A stretch of 64,000 bases of DNA from Tindallia magadiensis (GTDB lineage: Bacteria; Bacillota; Clostridia; Peptostreptococcales; Tindalliaceae). The stretch spans positions 310,001-374,000 of the forward strand of contig NZ_FOQA01000002.1 in assembly GCF_900113635.1 (NCBI RefSeq). The letters run 5' to 3'. Numbering within the stretch: position 1 is the stretch's first letter; the number at the start of each line of letters is the position of its first letter. The position numbers and the translations under genes were made by a program. Below, piece after piece: positions 16,918-24,838 of this stretch. Under the pieces are notes generated by a model, which was not told where the DNA came from, searched no databases, and worked only from the letters and a program-made list of their open reading frames with translations.

Positions 16918-19080
16918 ATGGATTTAATAAAACAACTTTCAGGTGAATTTAATCTAAAGAATACCCAGGTTTCTCAAATTCTGGCATTACTGGAAGAAGG
17001 GAACACGATTCCTTTTATTGCCAGATACCGGAAGGAAATGACCGGTGGGCTCAGTGATGAAGTGTTGAGAGATTTTCATGAAAGACTTACCTACTTGCAA
17101 AACCTGGAGCAACGACGGGAAGAAGTACATCGTCTTATTACAGGTTTGGAAGAAATGACACCGGAATTAGAAGAAAAACTGGTAAAGGCAAAGTCTTTAC
17201 AAGATATTGAAGATATCTACAGACCGTACCGACCTAAAAGGAGAACCAGAGCTACTATTGCCCGGGAAAAAGGACTGGAAGCTTTGGCAGAGTGGTTGGT
17301 GGCAGAGCAAATTCCTGGGATTCCTCCCTTGAAGGAAGCGGAGAATCATCTGAACCCGGAACAGGAAATTCACACAGCAGAAGAAGCACTTCGGGGTGCT
17401 ATGGATATTGTGGCGGAAGATTTATCAGACAATGCAGACCTTCGGAAGAAGTTAAGGCGATTGTTATGGCAAAAGGCAGACTTTATTACAAAAGCTAAAG
17501 ATCCGGAGGCAGAAACCGTTTATGAAATGTATTATGATTATACAGAACCGGTTAAAAAAATTCCGGATCATCGGATTTTAGCGGCTAACCGAGGAGAAAA
17601 AGAAGAAGCACTTAAAATTCAACTGGCAGCACCAGAACTGGAAATGGTGACTCAGCTGGAAAAAAGCTTATTCTTTTCCGAAAAGGATCCTCGCAATGAA
17701 ACGTATCAAGAAATTGCAACAGATACCTGGAAAAGGCTGTTGCAACCATCTCTGGAACGAGAAATAAGAGCTGAACTGACGGAACGGGCAGAAGCAGCGG
17801 CGATTCAGTTGTTTGGAAAAAACATGAGCGGTCTTTTAATGCAGCCCCCTGTAGCTGGACAACGGGTGTTAGGCATAGATCCGGCCTATCGGACTGGCTG
17901 TAAACTGGCGGTGGTAGATGAAACTGGAAAGTTACTGGATACAGCCACTATTTTTCCGGTACCGCCACAAAATGAATTTATTAAATCAGCCGATATCATC
18001 AAAAGATTTGTAAAAAAACATGATGTAAGCGTGATAGCGATTGGAAATGGTACCGGATCTCGGGAAACAGAGCAATTTGTTGCCTCTCTTATACCGGATT
18101 TCTCTCATGAAGTAGCTTATGTTGTCGTTAGTGAAGCCGGAGCTTCCGTTTATTCTGCTTCCAAACTAGCAACCAAAGAATTTCCGGAATTGGACGTTTC
18201 ATTGCGTGGAGCGGTTTCTATTGCTCGAAGACTTCAGGACCCTCTGGCAGAATTAGTAAAAATCGAGCCAAAGGCCATTGGTGTAGGCCAGTATCAGCAT
18301 GATGTCAATCAAAAGCAGCTGGGGGAACGCTTATCCGGAGTGGTGGAAGACTGCGTAAACCGGGTAGGAGTAGATGTTAATACAGCATCTCCTTCTTTAC
18401 TGCAATATGTGGCAGGGATTAGCAAAGCCGTAGCGGAAAACATGGTCACTTATCGAAACGAAATCGGTTCTTTTCAGGAACGCAAACAGCTCTTAAAAGT
18501 TCCACGGTTGGGACCGGCCGCTTATCAGCAATGTGCTGGTTTTATGAGAATAAGAGGAGGGAAAAACCCTCTGGAAAAAACAGGCGTTCATCCGGAATCC
18601 TATGAAGCGGCAAAAAAACTGTTGGAAAAAACCGGATTATCGGTACAGGATCTTACAGCGGAGGGGCAACGGATCTTGGAAGAAAAACTGTCCGGGCTTC
18701 ACTTGGATAAATTGGCGGAAGAATTGGAAATTGGAGTACCAACACTGGAAGATATGGTAAAGGAACTAAAAAAGCCAGGACGAGATCCTAGGGAAGAATT
18801 ACCTAAGCCAGTTTTCAGAACTGATGTGATGAAGATGGAAGATTTAGAGCCAGAAATGGTGTTGACGGGCACGGTCCGCAATGTTATCGATTTTGGTGCC
18901 TTTGTGGATATCGGAGTAAAACAAGATGGACTGGTTCATATTTCTCAGCTTCGCAATGGATTTGTAAAGCATCCACTGGATGTAGTGGCTGTCGGTGATG
19001 TGGTACGGGTAAAAGTATTGGAGGTAGACGTGAAAAAACAACGTATCGGGTTAACGATGAAGGGTGTCTCTCAGGATTAA
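16918..19080 (+). CDS. tex: Tex family S1 RNA-binding protein
   Basis: A 720-residue cytoplasmic nucleic-acid-binding protein of the Tex family, linked in other bacteria to transcription and toxin or stress gene expression. Domains in order: Tex N-terminal helical domain (1-190), YqgF/RNase-H-like domain with GIDPAYRTGCKLAVVD (about 320-450), helix-hairpin-helix repeats with VGVDVNTASPSLLQYVAGI (about 480-550), and a C-terminal S1 domain with GTVRNVIDFGAFVDIG (about 645-715). Length is normal. The start chosen is the ATG at 16918, with AAAGGAG seven bases before it; an ATG at 16894 overlaps that ribosome site. Not in an evident operon; the FMN riboswitch promoter begins four bases after its stop. 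Confidence 0.95.
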   Translation: MDLIKQLSGEFNLKNTQVSQILALLEEGNTIPFIARYRKEMTGGLSDEVLRDFHERLTYLQNLEQRREEVHRLITGLEEMTPELEEKLVKAKSLQDIEDIYRPYRPKRRTRATIAREKGLEALAEWLVAEQIPGIPPLKEAENHLNPEQEIHTAEEALRGAMDIVAEDLSDNADLRKKLRRLLWQKADFITKAKDPEAETVYEMYYDYTEPVKKIPDHRILAANRGEKEEALKIQLAAPELEMVTQLEKSLFFSEKDPRNETYQEIATDTWKRLLQPSLEREIRAELTERAEAAAIQLFGKNMSGLLMQPPVAGQRVLGIDPAYRTGCKLAVVDETGKLLDTATIFPVPPQNEFIKSADIIKRFVKKHDVSVIAIGNGTGSRETEQFVASLIPDFSHEVAYVVVSEAGASVYSASKLATKEFPELDVSLRGAVSIARRLQDPLAELVKIEPKAIGVGQYQHDVNQKQLGERLSGVVEDCVNRVGVDVNTASPSLLQYVAGISKAVAENMVTYRNEIGSFQERKQLLKVPRLGPAAYQQCAGFMRIRGGKNPLEKTGVHPESYEAAKKLLEKTGLSVQDLTAEGQRILEEKLSGLHLDKLAEELEIGVPTLEDMVKELKKPGRDPREELPKPVFRTDVMKMEDLEPEMVLTGTVRNVIDFGAFVDIGVKQDGLVHISQLRNGFVKHPLDVVAVGDVVRVKVLEVDVKKQRIGLTMKGVSQD

Positions 19081-19083
19081 ACC

Positions 19084-19112
19084 TTGTCAATTGTTTTACG
19101 ATAACGTATAAT
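19084..19112 (+). promoter_or_regulatory. Promoter of the FMN-riboswitch/ribU transcript
   Basis: TTGTCA (19084-19089), 17 bases, TATAAT (19107-19112). The expected start near 19119 lies just before the aptamer. Confidence 0.83.
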
Positions 19113-19120
19113 AAAGGTAT

Positions 19121-19236
19121 AATCTTCAGGGCAGGGTGAAACTCCCGACCGGCGGTATAGTCCGCGAGTCGATCTTTTAGATCGATTGATCCGGTGTGAC
19201 TCCGGAACCGACAGTATAGTCTGGATGCGAGAAGAT
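19121..19236 (+). ncRNA. FMN riboswitch (RFN element)
   Basis: All hallmark segments are present in order: a closing ATCTTC ... GAAGAT helix, AGGGCAGGGTGAAA, CCCGACCGGCGGTA followed by TAGTCCGCGAG, a variable stem built on GATCTTTTAGATC, then CCGACAGTATAGTCTGGATG. FMN binding would favour the downstream terminator and shut off ribU. Confidence 0.97.
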
Positions 19237-19260
19237 GGTATGGATAAGTTGTTCAAACCT

Positions 19261-19292
19261 GACGCCTGGAGAAATTTGGGCGTCTTTTTTTA
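19261..19292 (+). terminator. Rho-independent terminator of the FMN riboswitch
   Basis: GACGCC (19261-19266) pairs with GGCGTC (19279-19284), followed by seven T. This is the expression platform that ends transcription when FMN is bound. Confidence 0.9.
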
Positions 19293-19359
19293 TCTTTGGA
19301 TTGTCAGTAAATGATCCTTATCCATTGTCCATTATCAATGATTCTTTACGGGGGTTCTT

Positions 19360-19986
19360 ATGGAAAAAACCATTGAAATTGTAGGAAGCAGTAAAAGAAG
19401 ACCAAAAAATAAAATGACAACCAGGCATCTTACCAGAATAGCCGTTTTATCGGTTATTGCCTATATCCTAATGTTTCTGGAATTTGGGCTTCCCATTTTT
19501 CCTGGGTTTCTAATGTTGGATTTTAGTGATCTGCCAGCATTGATAGGCGCTTTTGCCATGGGACCTATGGCAGGGGTAATGATCCAGTTTGTGAAGGCCT
19601 TGCTTCACTTTATTACAAAAAGCTGGTCCGGGGGGATTGGTGAATTAGCGAATTTTATTATAGGCGTATTTTATGTGGTGCCCGCAGCCTTGATTTATCA
19701 CTATAAAAAGGACCGGAAACATGCTATTATAGGAGTGGCGGTAGGAACACTGATCATGGCCGTTTTAGGAGCGGTGGCTAACTACTTTGTGCTAATACCC
19801 ATGTATTCACAATTTATGCCAATCGATGCCATTATTGAAATGGGAAATGTGGCTAATAGTCGTATTGTAGACGTGCGAAGCTTGGTGATTTATGGAGTAA
19901 CGCCTTTTAATATTTTTAAAGGAACCATGATTGCTGTGTTCACCTTACTGTTATATAAAAAAATATCACCACTATTGAAAATGTAA
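19360..19986 (+). CDS. ribU: Riboflavin ECF transporter substrate-binding component RibU
   Basis: A 208-residue membrane protein that captures riboflavin for an energy-coupling-factor transporter. It has six hydrophobic segments after a basic N-terminal extension; family marks include the LPIFPGFLMLDFSDLPALIGAF region (about 43-64), a KALLHFITKSWSGGIGELANF segment and a C-terminal TPFNIFKGTMIA. The ECF ATPases and T component are not in the window, as expected for a shared module. Control by the FMN riboswitch directly upstream supports the substrate assignment independently of homology. GGGGG precedes the ATG. The spacer just upstream (19301-19345) is a degenerate TTATCCATTGTCC-type simple sequence. 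Confidence 0.95.
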   Translation: MEKTIEIVGSSKRRPKNKMTTRHLTRIAVLSVIAYILMFLEFGLPIFPGFLMLDFSDLPALIGAFAMGPMAGVMIQFVKALLHFITKSWSGGIGELANFIIGVFYVVPAALIYHYKKDRKHAIIGVAVGTLIMAVLGAVANYFVLIPMYSQFMPIDAIIEMGNVANSRIVDVRSLVIYGVTPFNIFKGTMIAVFTLLLYKKISPLLKM

Positions 19987-20051
19987 ATCCAAGAAACGAA
20001 AAATGAGTAGAAGACAGGATGGATACCTGTATTTGATGAAGGGAAGAAACC

Positions 20052-20510
20052 TTGCATATGATATGCGTGAAAGTGAACAATCAAAGAGAAACAGAAGCCA
20101 TCGCTGAAAAACTGGCAAGAAACCTTGAGCCGGGGGATATTATAGGCCTTAACGGTGATTTAGGTGCAGGAAAAACTACGTTTACAAAAGCCTTAGGAGC
20201 TGCCCTTGGGGTGAAGGAAGACATTACTAGTCCCACCTTTACATTACTACAGGAGTATGAGGGCGATTTACCTGTCTATCACTTTGATGTCTATCGAATG
20301 AATGACCCACAGGAATTCAATGATTTGGGAGCGGAAGAATATTTGGATGGAGACGGTATTTCTGTGGTGGAATGGGCGGATATGGTTGAAGCCTATTTAC
20401 CGGATAATCGATTGCAAATTGAAATAAGATGGCTGGATAGCGACCAACGAAAGATTTGCTTTATCCCATTAGGTAATTTTAATGAAATTAAGCTGAAAGG
20501 GCTGGTATGA
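20052..20510 (+). CDS. tsaE: tRNA t6A biosynthesis ATPase TsaE
   Basis: A 152-residue P-loop ATPase that works with TsaB and TsaD to form threonylcarbamoyladenosine-37 on ANN-decoding tRNAs. The Walker A is GDLGAGKTT (35-43). The switch region TSPTFTLLQEY and the HFDVYRM and VVEWAD motifs are typical. Start is TTG at 20052, eight bases after AGGG; an ATG two codons later is possible. It overlaps tsaB by four bases (ATGA), so the two are translationally coupled. First gene of tsaE-tsaB-rimI. Confidence 0.96.
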   Translation: MHMICVKVNNQRETEAIAEKLARNLEPGDIIGLNGDLGAGKTTFTKALGAALGVKEDITSPTFTLLQEYEGDLPVYHFDVYRMNDPQEFNDLGAEEYLDGDGISVVEWADMVEAYLPDNRLQIEIRWLDSDQRKICFIPLGNFNEIKLKGLV

Positions 20511-21229
20511 TCATGAAATGTTTGGCAATGGAAAGCAGCTCGATGGTTGCAGCAGTGGCATTAATGGAAAGAAACCGGCTGGTAGGAGAAATACGTACGC
20601 ATTATAAGAAAACGCACTCAGAAAGACTTTTGCCAATGATGGATCAGTTATTAACCTCCTGCGAATCAACTCTTCAGGAGGTTGATTTTTTTGCCGCTAA
20701 TATAGGGCCGGGCTCCTTTACTGGCATCCGGATTGGAACAGGAACGGTGAAGGGCCTTGCTCATGCCTTACAAAAGCCGGTGGTTGCTGTTAATAGTCTG
20801 GAAGCACTTGCCGCACAAAATGCTCATTATCATGGCTGGTGTATTCCAATGATTGATGCTCAGAAAAACCTGGTTTACACAGCGGCTTACGAGTTTCAAA
20901 ATGGTGAGTGGGTGACCCATCAACCGCCAGATGTTTTCCATCTTTTAGAGTGGATGGAAATACTAAAAAAAATGAATCACTCCTTTTTATTTTCCGGTGA
21001 TGCGGTGGAAATTCATGGACAACGAATAAAATCCTATCTGGGACAACAGGCCGTATTTGCTGACCCTCTGCATAACGCTCCATCGGCTGCATCCGTAGCC
21101 TTGTGTGCGATGAAGAAAGCGGAGAAAAATCAATTTATTTCGTCGGCAGAAATGAGACCTCTGTATTTAAGAACATCTCAGGCAGAACGGGCTTGGAAAC
21201 AGAAGCAGGAAGAGATGAAAGGAAAATAA
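20507..21229 (+). CDS. tsaB: tRNA t6A biosynthesis protein TsaB
   Basis: A 240-residue ASKHA-fold protein, the inactive TsaD-like partner that scaffolds the t6A complex. The N-terminal nucleotide-fold strand with MESSS is followed by HSERLLPMMDQLL and the family motif GPGSFTGIRIG (about 67-77). It overlaps tsaE by four bases, and rimI begins four bases after its stop. The second half is more divergent, as is usual. Length is normal for TsaB. Confidence 0.95.
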   Translation: MIMKCLAMESSSMVAAVALMERNRLVGEIRTHYKKTHSERLLPMMDQLLTSCESTLQEVDFFAANIGPGSFTGIRIGTGTVKGLAHALQKPVVAVNSLEALAAQNAHYHGWCIPMIDAQKNLVYTAAYEFQNGEWVTHQPPDVFHLLEWMEILKKMNHSFLFSGDAVEIHGQRIKSYLGQQAVFADPLHNAPSAASVALCAMKKAEKNQFISSAEMRPLYLRTSQAERAWKQKQEEMKGK

Positions 21230-21233
21230 AAGG

Positions 21234-21704
21234 ATGAAATCTCAGGAAGTGATCATACGACAAATGGGAATAGAAGATATACCGGGGATCATTGAGATCG
21301 AAAAAGCGTGCTTTCCTACGCCTTGGACTCATCATGCTTTTCGGGCAGAAATGAGAAACAAACTGGCCGTGTATCAAGTGGTGGAAACCGAAGGGAAAAT
21401 TGCTGCTTATGGAGGCATGTGGCTAATCATGGAAGAAGCTCATATTACGAACGTGGCCGTACATCCTTCCTTTCGAGGACGGGGTTTGGGACGCAAAGTG
21501 ATGGAAGCCCTTGTAGTAGAAGCAAAAAAGAAGTTTTCTCAGAGAATGACATTGGAAGTTCGAAAAAGCAACACCATAGCCTTGGAGCTGTACAAAAGCA
21601 TGAATTTTGTTATTTCGGGCATCAGACCTGGCTATTATCATGATAATGGAGAAGATGCTATTATTATGTGGAAAGATTTGGCAACATCAGACTTTTTATC
21701 CTAA
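21234..21704 (+). CDS. rimI: Ribosomal protein S18 alanine N-acetyltransferase RimI
   Basis: A 156-residue GNAT acetyltransferase; RimI acetylates the N-terminal alanine of ribosomal protein S18. The acetyl-CoA loop is RGRGLGRKVMEAL (about 82-94), following the NVAVHPSF strand. The ENTRY region IEKACFPTPWTHHAF and the C-terminal IRPGYYHDNGEDAIIMW are both typical of RimI. It sits directly after tsaB as in many Firmicutes, where it is often followed by tsaD; here three other genes intervene. Confidence 0.93.
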   Translation: MKSQEVIIRQMGIEDIPGIIEIEKACFPTPWTHHAFRAEMRNKLAVYQVVETEGKIAAYGGMWLIMEEAHITNVAVHPSFRGRGLGRKVMEALVVEAKKKFSQRMTLEVRKSNTIALELYKSMNFVISGIRPGYYHDNGEDAIIMWKDLATSDFLS

Positions 21705-21746
21705 TAGTCGTATTGGAGTGTAAGAGAGAAGTTGAGGTGCATCCCT

Positions 21747-22328
21747 GTGACACTGAAAGATGATCAGATTGTAAAAAAAATACTACAGGGTGAAACAGTA
21801 TTCTTTGAAGAATTGGTATCTCGTTATCGGAAACCAGTTTTCTCCATTTGTTATCGGATGGTTCGACAGCGGGAAGAATCGGAGGACTTGGCTCAGGAAG
21901 TATTTGTGAAAGCGTATCGTCACTTAAATCAATATAATCCGGAGCGAAAGTTTTCTTCCTGGATCTTAAAAATCGCTACCAATACGACTATTGATGCCTT
22001 GCGAAAAAAAAGACTGGAAACCATCCCTTTAGAAGAAGAAATTGAAACCCATCGTGAAGATGCCAGTGCGGAAAAAACGTTTTTGCAACAGGAAGCCAGA
22101 CAAGAAATAGAAATCGCTATTGATCGGCTGCCGCAAGACTATCGCATTGTTGTTTTGTTGTATCACCAACAAGGAAAATCTTATCAAGACATTGCAGAAA
22201 TCCTTGACATTCCTTTATCGATGGTAAAAAATCGCTTGTTTCGAGCCAGGAAAATATTAAAGACGGAATTAAAAAAGTTGAAGGAGGAAATGATATGGAC
22301 AACCAACCATTCGACCAAAAAACCATAG
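21747..22328 (+). CDS. ECF-type RNA polymerase sigma factor
   Basis: A 193-residue extracytoplasmic-function sigma factor. Region 2 is clear (FEELVSRYRKPVFSICYRMV, then EDLAQEVFVKAYRHL and FSSWILKIATN), and region 4 follows (IDRLPQDYRIVVLLYHQQGK, then SYQDIAEILDIPLSMVKNRL). The start is GTG at 21747 with GAGGTG seven bases upstream; an upstream TTG has no ribosome site. The final 34 bases overlap the start of the next gene, so expression of sigma and its partner is coupled. No own promoter is evident in the 42-base gap after rimI. Auto-regulation from a distant promoter or read-through from tsaE are both possible. Confidence 0.93.
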   Translation: MTLKDDQIVKKILQGETVFFEELVSRYRKPVFSICYRMVRQREESEDLAQEVFVKAYRHLNQYNPERKFSSWILKIATNTTIDALRKKRLETIPLEEEIETHREDASAEKTFLQQEARQEIEIAIDRLPQDYRIVVLLYHQQGKSYQDIAEILDIPLSMVKNRLFRARKILKTELKKLKEEMIWTTNHSTKKP

Positions 22329-22798
22329 ATGAACCTTTGGATGAGCTTGATGAATTAATGTGCCAACTTCCGCTATTAGACCCTTCAACGGACTTTAATC
22401 GCCAGGTAATGAGTAGGATTGATTTAAATCTTTACCGTAAAGAAAGGAACTTGCTTCAAAAGCATCACAGTGGTCATTTGCTGGTGATGATGGGAATGTT
22501 AATCATGATTCATGCGTTAACGATTGAAACAATTCAATGGATGGGTCACCTGGTGGCGGAACGCTTACCACAGTTTACGGCGATGCATACAGCCATAAGG
22601 ATTTATGAAACCATTATTGTGAGAATGATTCAGTATGTCTTGGCACCCTGTTTACTGGTGGTAGACCTAATATCCAGGGTTAGTCAGGATCATCAGCTAT
22701 GGTATGCTTTTGGTGTGGTAAATCTGTTGTTATTATTATTGCTGGTGCATTTCTCTATTCAGAAAATGATGAAGGGTCCGCGGGAGGGAAGATTATGA
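22295..22798 (+). CDS. Putative membrane anti-sigma factor (no zinc finger)
   Basis: A 167-residue protein, not matched to a named family. It has an acidic N-terminal segment (about 1-48) with the pattern LDELMCQLPLLDPSTDF and FNRQVMSRI, like the cytoplasmic sigma-binding part of anti-sigma factors, followed by three hydrophobic helices (about 63-82, 102-125, 132-158). The HxxxCxxC zinc motif of ZAS-type factors is absent. Position directly after an ECF sigma gene, with a 34-base overlap and AAGGAGG as ribosome site, is the main basis for the call. It overlaps the next gene by four bases. Confidence 0.65.
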   Translation: MDNQPFDQKTIDEPLDELDELMCQLPLLDPSTDFNRQVMSRIDLNLYRKERNLLQKHHSGHLLVMMGMLIMIHALTIETIQWMGHLVAERLPQFTAMHTAIRIYETIIVRMIQYVLAPCLLVVDLISRVSQDHQLWYAFGVVNLLLLLLLVHFSIQKMMKGPREGRL

Positions 22799-23784
22799 AG
22801 AAGTTTAGCTGGAAAATCATAAGTTTACTGGTACTTCTCATAGGACTTTTTCTTTTTCCTGCTAAGGCGGCAACCGAAACCATCGAACTAGGTCAACAAG
22901 TTCAATTTTTCAGTTCTGTTACGGTAGATCATAATGAAATAGTGAATGGGGATGTGGTTACTTTCTTTGGCCATGCAGAAATCCGTGGACAAGTGAAGGG
23001 GGATGTTGTTGGTATTTTTAGCTCCATTGATTTACAGGAAGGACATGTGCAGGGGGATGTGGTGTCTGTTTTTCAATCCGTTGCATTAACCCGGGCCTCC
23101 GCCCAGGGGGATGTTATCTCCATTTTGGGAGGCGTGGAAGGAAATGACCAATCTCATATCAATGGAGATGCCATCGCAATCATGGGAAGCGGGTTGCAGC
23201 TGGAAGATACAACGGTTAGGGGAAGCCATATCGATGTTTTGGGAGGGATGCCTTTTCGGTTCAGTGGGGTAGGATTACTAGCTGCTCTATTGGCAATACT
23301 TTTTCTTATCAAACAGATCATTGCATTTATCTTAGGTGTAATTGCCATTGTTGTTTTTCCAGAAAGGTTTGAACGCATGGCCGAAGCTTCCTTCGATGAG
23401 GTAGGGAGGAAGACTTTGGTAGGATTGCTGGTCAATGCGGGAGCCTGGATTCTTATTCTAATTCTTGCCATATCAGTAGTGGGAGCGCCCCTTATTTCTG
23501 TGGTTATTCCAACCTTTATGCTGATGGAATTTGGCGCAAATACCACCATTAAAATTGCTTTTGGCCGAAAAATAGCCAGAAGCCTTCATAAAGAATGGGG
23601 AAGCATTATTGAATTATTGATAGGAACACTTTTGTTTATACTGCTGGAAATAACGGTGATAGGAAAAGCCTTTACATTATTATTTAAGTTAATGGGATTA
23701 GGTCAAATCGTTGACTCTCGATTTGGAGATATTAACATTTCAAAAGGAAAAGGAGGAGTGACCATTGCACCTGGCGAAGGATAA
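22795..23784 (+). CDS. Bactofilin-like beta-repeat membrane protein
   Basis: A 329-residue envelope protein. A signal-like helix (about 5-24) ends at AKAATE. About residues 30-150 hold five to six repeats of roughly 20 residues with the core GDVVxxF (NGDVVTFFG, KGDVVGIFS, QGDVVSVFQ, QGDVISILG, NGDAIAIMG), the pattern of bactofilin-type beta helices. Three or four strong membrane helices follow (about 160-290), then a short polar tail. The start is the ATG at 22795 behind GGGAGGG. It overlaps the anti-sigma gene by four bases and tsaD by 20. Polymer-forming or surface-sensing roles are inferred only; the exported, membrane-bound layout differs from classical cytoplasmic bactofilins. Confidence 0.75.
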   Translation: MKKFSWKIISLLVLLIGLFLFPAKAATETIELGQQVQFFSSVTVDHNEIVNGDVVTFFGHAEIRGQVKGDVVGIFSSIDLQEGHVQGDVVSVFQSVALTRASAQGDVISILGGVEGNDQSHINGDAIAIMGSGLQLEDTTVRGSHIDVLGGMPFRFSGVGLLAALLAILFLIKQIIAFILGVIAIVVFPERFERMAEASFDEVGRKTLVGLLVNAGAWILILILAISVVGAPLISVVIPTFMLMEFGANTTIKIAFGRKIARSLHKEWGSIIELLIGTLLFILLEITVIGKAFTLLFKLMGLGQIVDSRFGDINISKGKGGVTIAPGEG

Positions 23785-24823
23785 GAGGCTTATATACCCA
23801 CCGAGAGGCTGGATAACCCTGGGGATCGAAACCAGTTGCGATGAAACAGCGGTAAGTCTTGTACAGGATGGAAGAAAGGTATTGTCCAATGTTATTGCCT
23901 CACAGATTCCGGAGCATCGGAAATTTGGAGGTGTTGTGCCAGAGGTAGCTTCTAGGCATCATTTAGAATGCATTCACCAGGTAGTGGAAGAAGCTCTGAC
24001 AAAATCAGGAAAAACATTGAAGGATATTCATCAGATAGCTGTAACTTACGGTCCTGGATTAGTGGGAGCTTTACTGGTAGGGGTAGCTTATGGGAAAGCA
24101 ATGGCCTACGCTTTGAAAGTGCCTCTTAACGGAGTTCATCATATTGAAGGACATTTGCAGGCAAATTTTATTCAATACCCGGAGTTGGAACCGCCCTTAC
24201 TGGCTTTAATTGTATCTGGTGGGCATACACATCTTGTCAAAATGGAAACATACGGTCACTATGAAATTCTTGGAAAAACTAGAGATGATGCGGCTGGTGA
24301 AGCCTTTGACAAAATTTCCAGAGCTCTAGGGTTAGGATATCCCGGTGGACCGTTTATCGATGAACAAGCCCAAAAAGGGAATCCAGAGGCAATTCTATTT
24401 CCAAGAGCGTTAATGGAAGAGGATCATTATGATTTTAGTTTTAGTGGCTTGAAATCAGCTGTTTTGAATTACCTAAACAGTTGTCGGATGAAAAACATAG
24501 AAGTCTCGATACCGGATGTGGCGGCTAGTTTTCAGAAAGCCGTAGTGGATGTGTTGGTAAAAAAAACCATGACTTGTGCTGAGGATCAAGGATTATCTCA
24601 GATCCTGTTGTCTGGTGGTGTGGCGGCCAACAGTCTTTTGAGAAATAGCTTGCAAGAAACTTGCAAGCTACAGGGAAAGACATTTTATGTACCAGAGATG
24701 TACCTTTGTACCGACAATGCGGCAATGATTGCTTGTGCAGGATACCATGATTATTGCCTGGGCTACCGCTCTGGATGGGATCTGAATGCAAAAGCCAGCA
24801 TCCCTATTGGTGAAAGACGTTAA
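23765..24823 (+). CDS. tsaD: tRNA N6-adenosine threonylcarbamoyltransferase TsaD
   Basis: A 352-residue ASKHA-fold enzyme that transfers the threonylcarbamoyl group to A37 of tRNA. Motifs: GIETSCDETAVS (20-31), the metal-binding HHIEGHLQ (125-132), LIVSGGHTHL, DDAAGEAFDK, GYPGGP, and LSGGVAANSLLR. The C-terminal DNAAMIACAG completes the site. Start is TTG at 23765 with AGGAGGAG about six bases before, lying inside the end of the bactofilin-like gene. Separation from tsaE-tsaB-rimI by an ECF sigma cassette is unusual. Confidence 0.96.
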   Translation: MHLAKDKRLIYPPRGWITLGIETSCDETAVSLVQDGRKVLSNVIASQIPEHRKFGGVVPEVASRHHLECIHQVVEEALTKSGKTLKDIHQIAVTYGPGLVGALLVGVAYGKAMAYALKVPLNGVHHIEGHLQANFIQYPELEPPLLALIVSGGHTHLVKMETYGHYEILGKTRDDAAGEAFDKISRALGLGYPGGPFIDEQAQKGNPEAILFPRALMEEDHYDFSFSGLKSAVLNYLNSCRMKNIEVSIPDVAASFQKAVVDVLVKKTMTCAEDQGLSQILLSGGVAANSLLRNSLQETCKLQGKTFYVPEMYLCTDNAAMIACAGYHDYCLGYRSGWDLNAKASIPIGERR

Positions 24824-24838
24824 TTTTTTTAGGAATGA

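Noticed and set aside
16728-16946. 72-codon plus-strand ORF before tex
   Set aside because: It overlaps the carrier promoter and the tex start, has no ribosome site and no recognisable sequence.
22699-22794. N-terminal extension of the bactofilin-like protein
   Set aside because: The open frame continues upstream into the anti-sigma gene, but the GGGAGGG-ATG at 22795 and the signal-like helix mark the real start.
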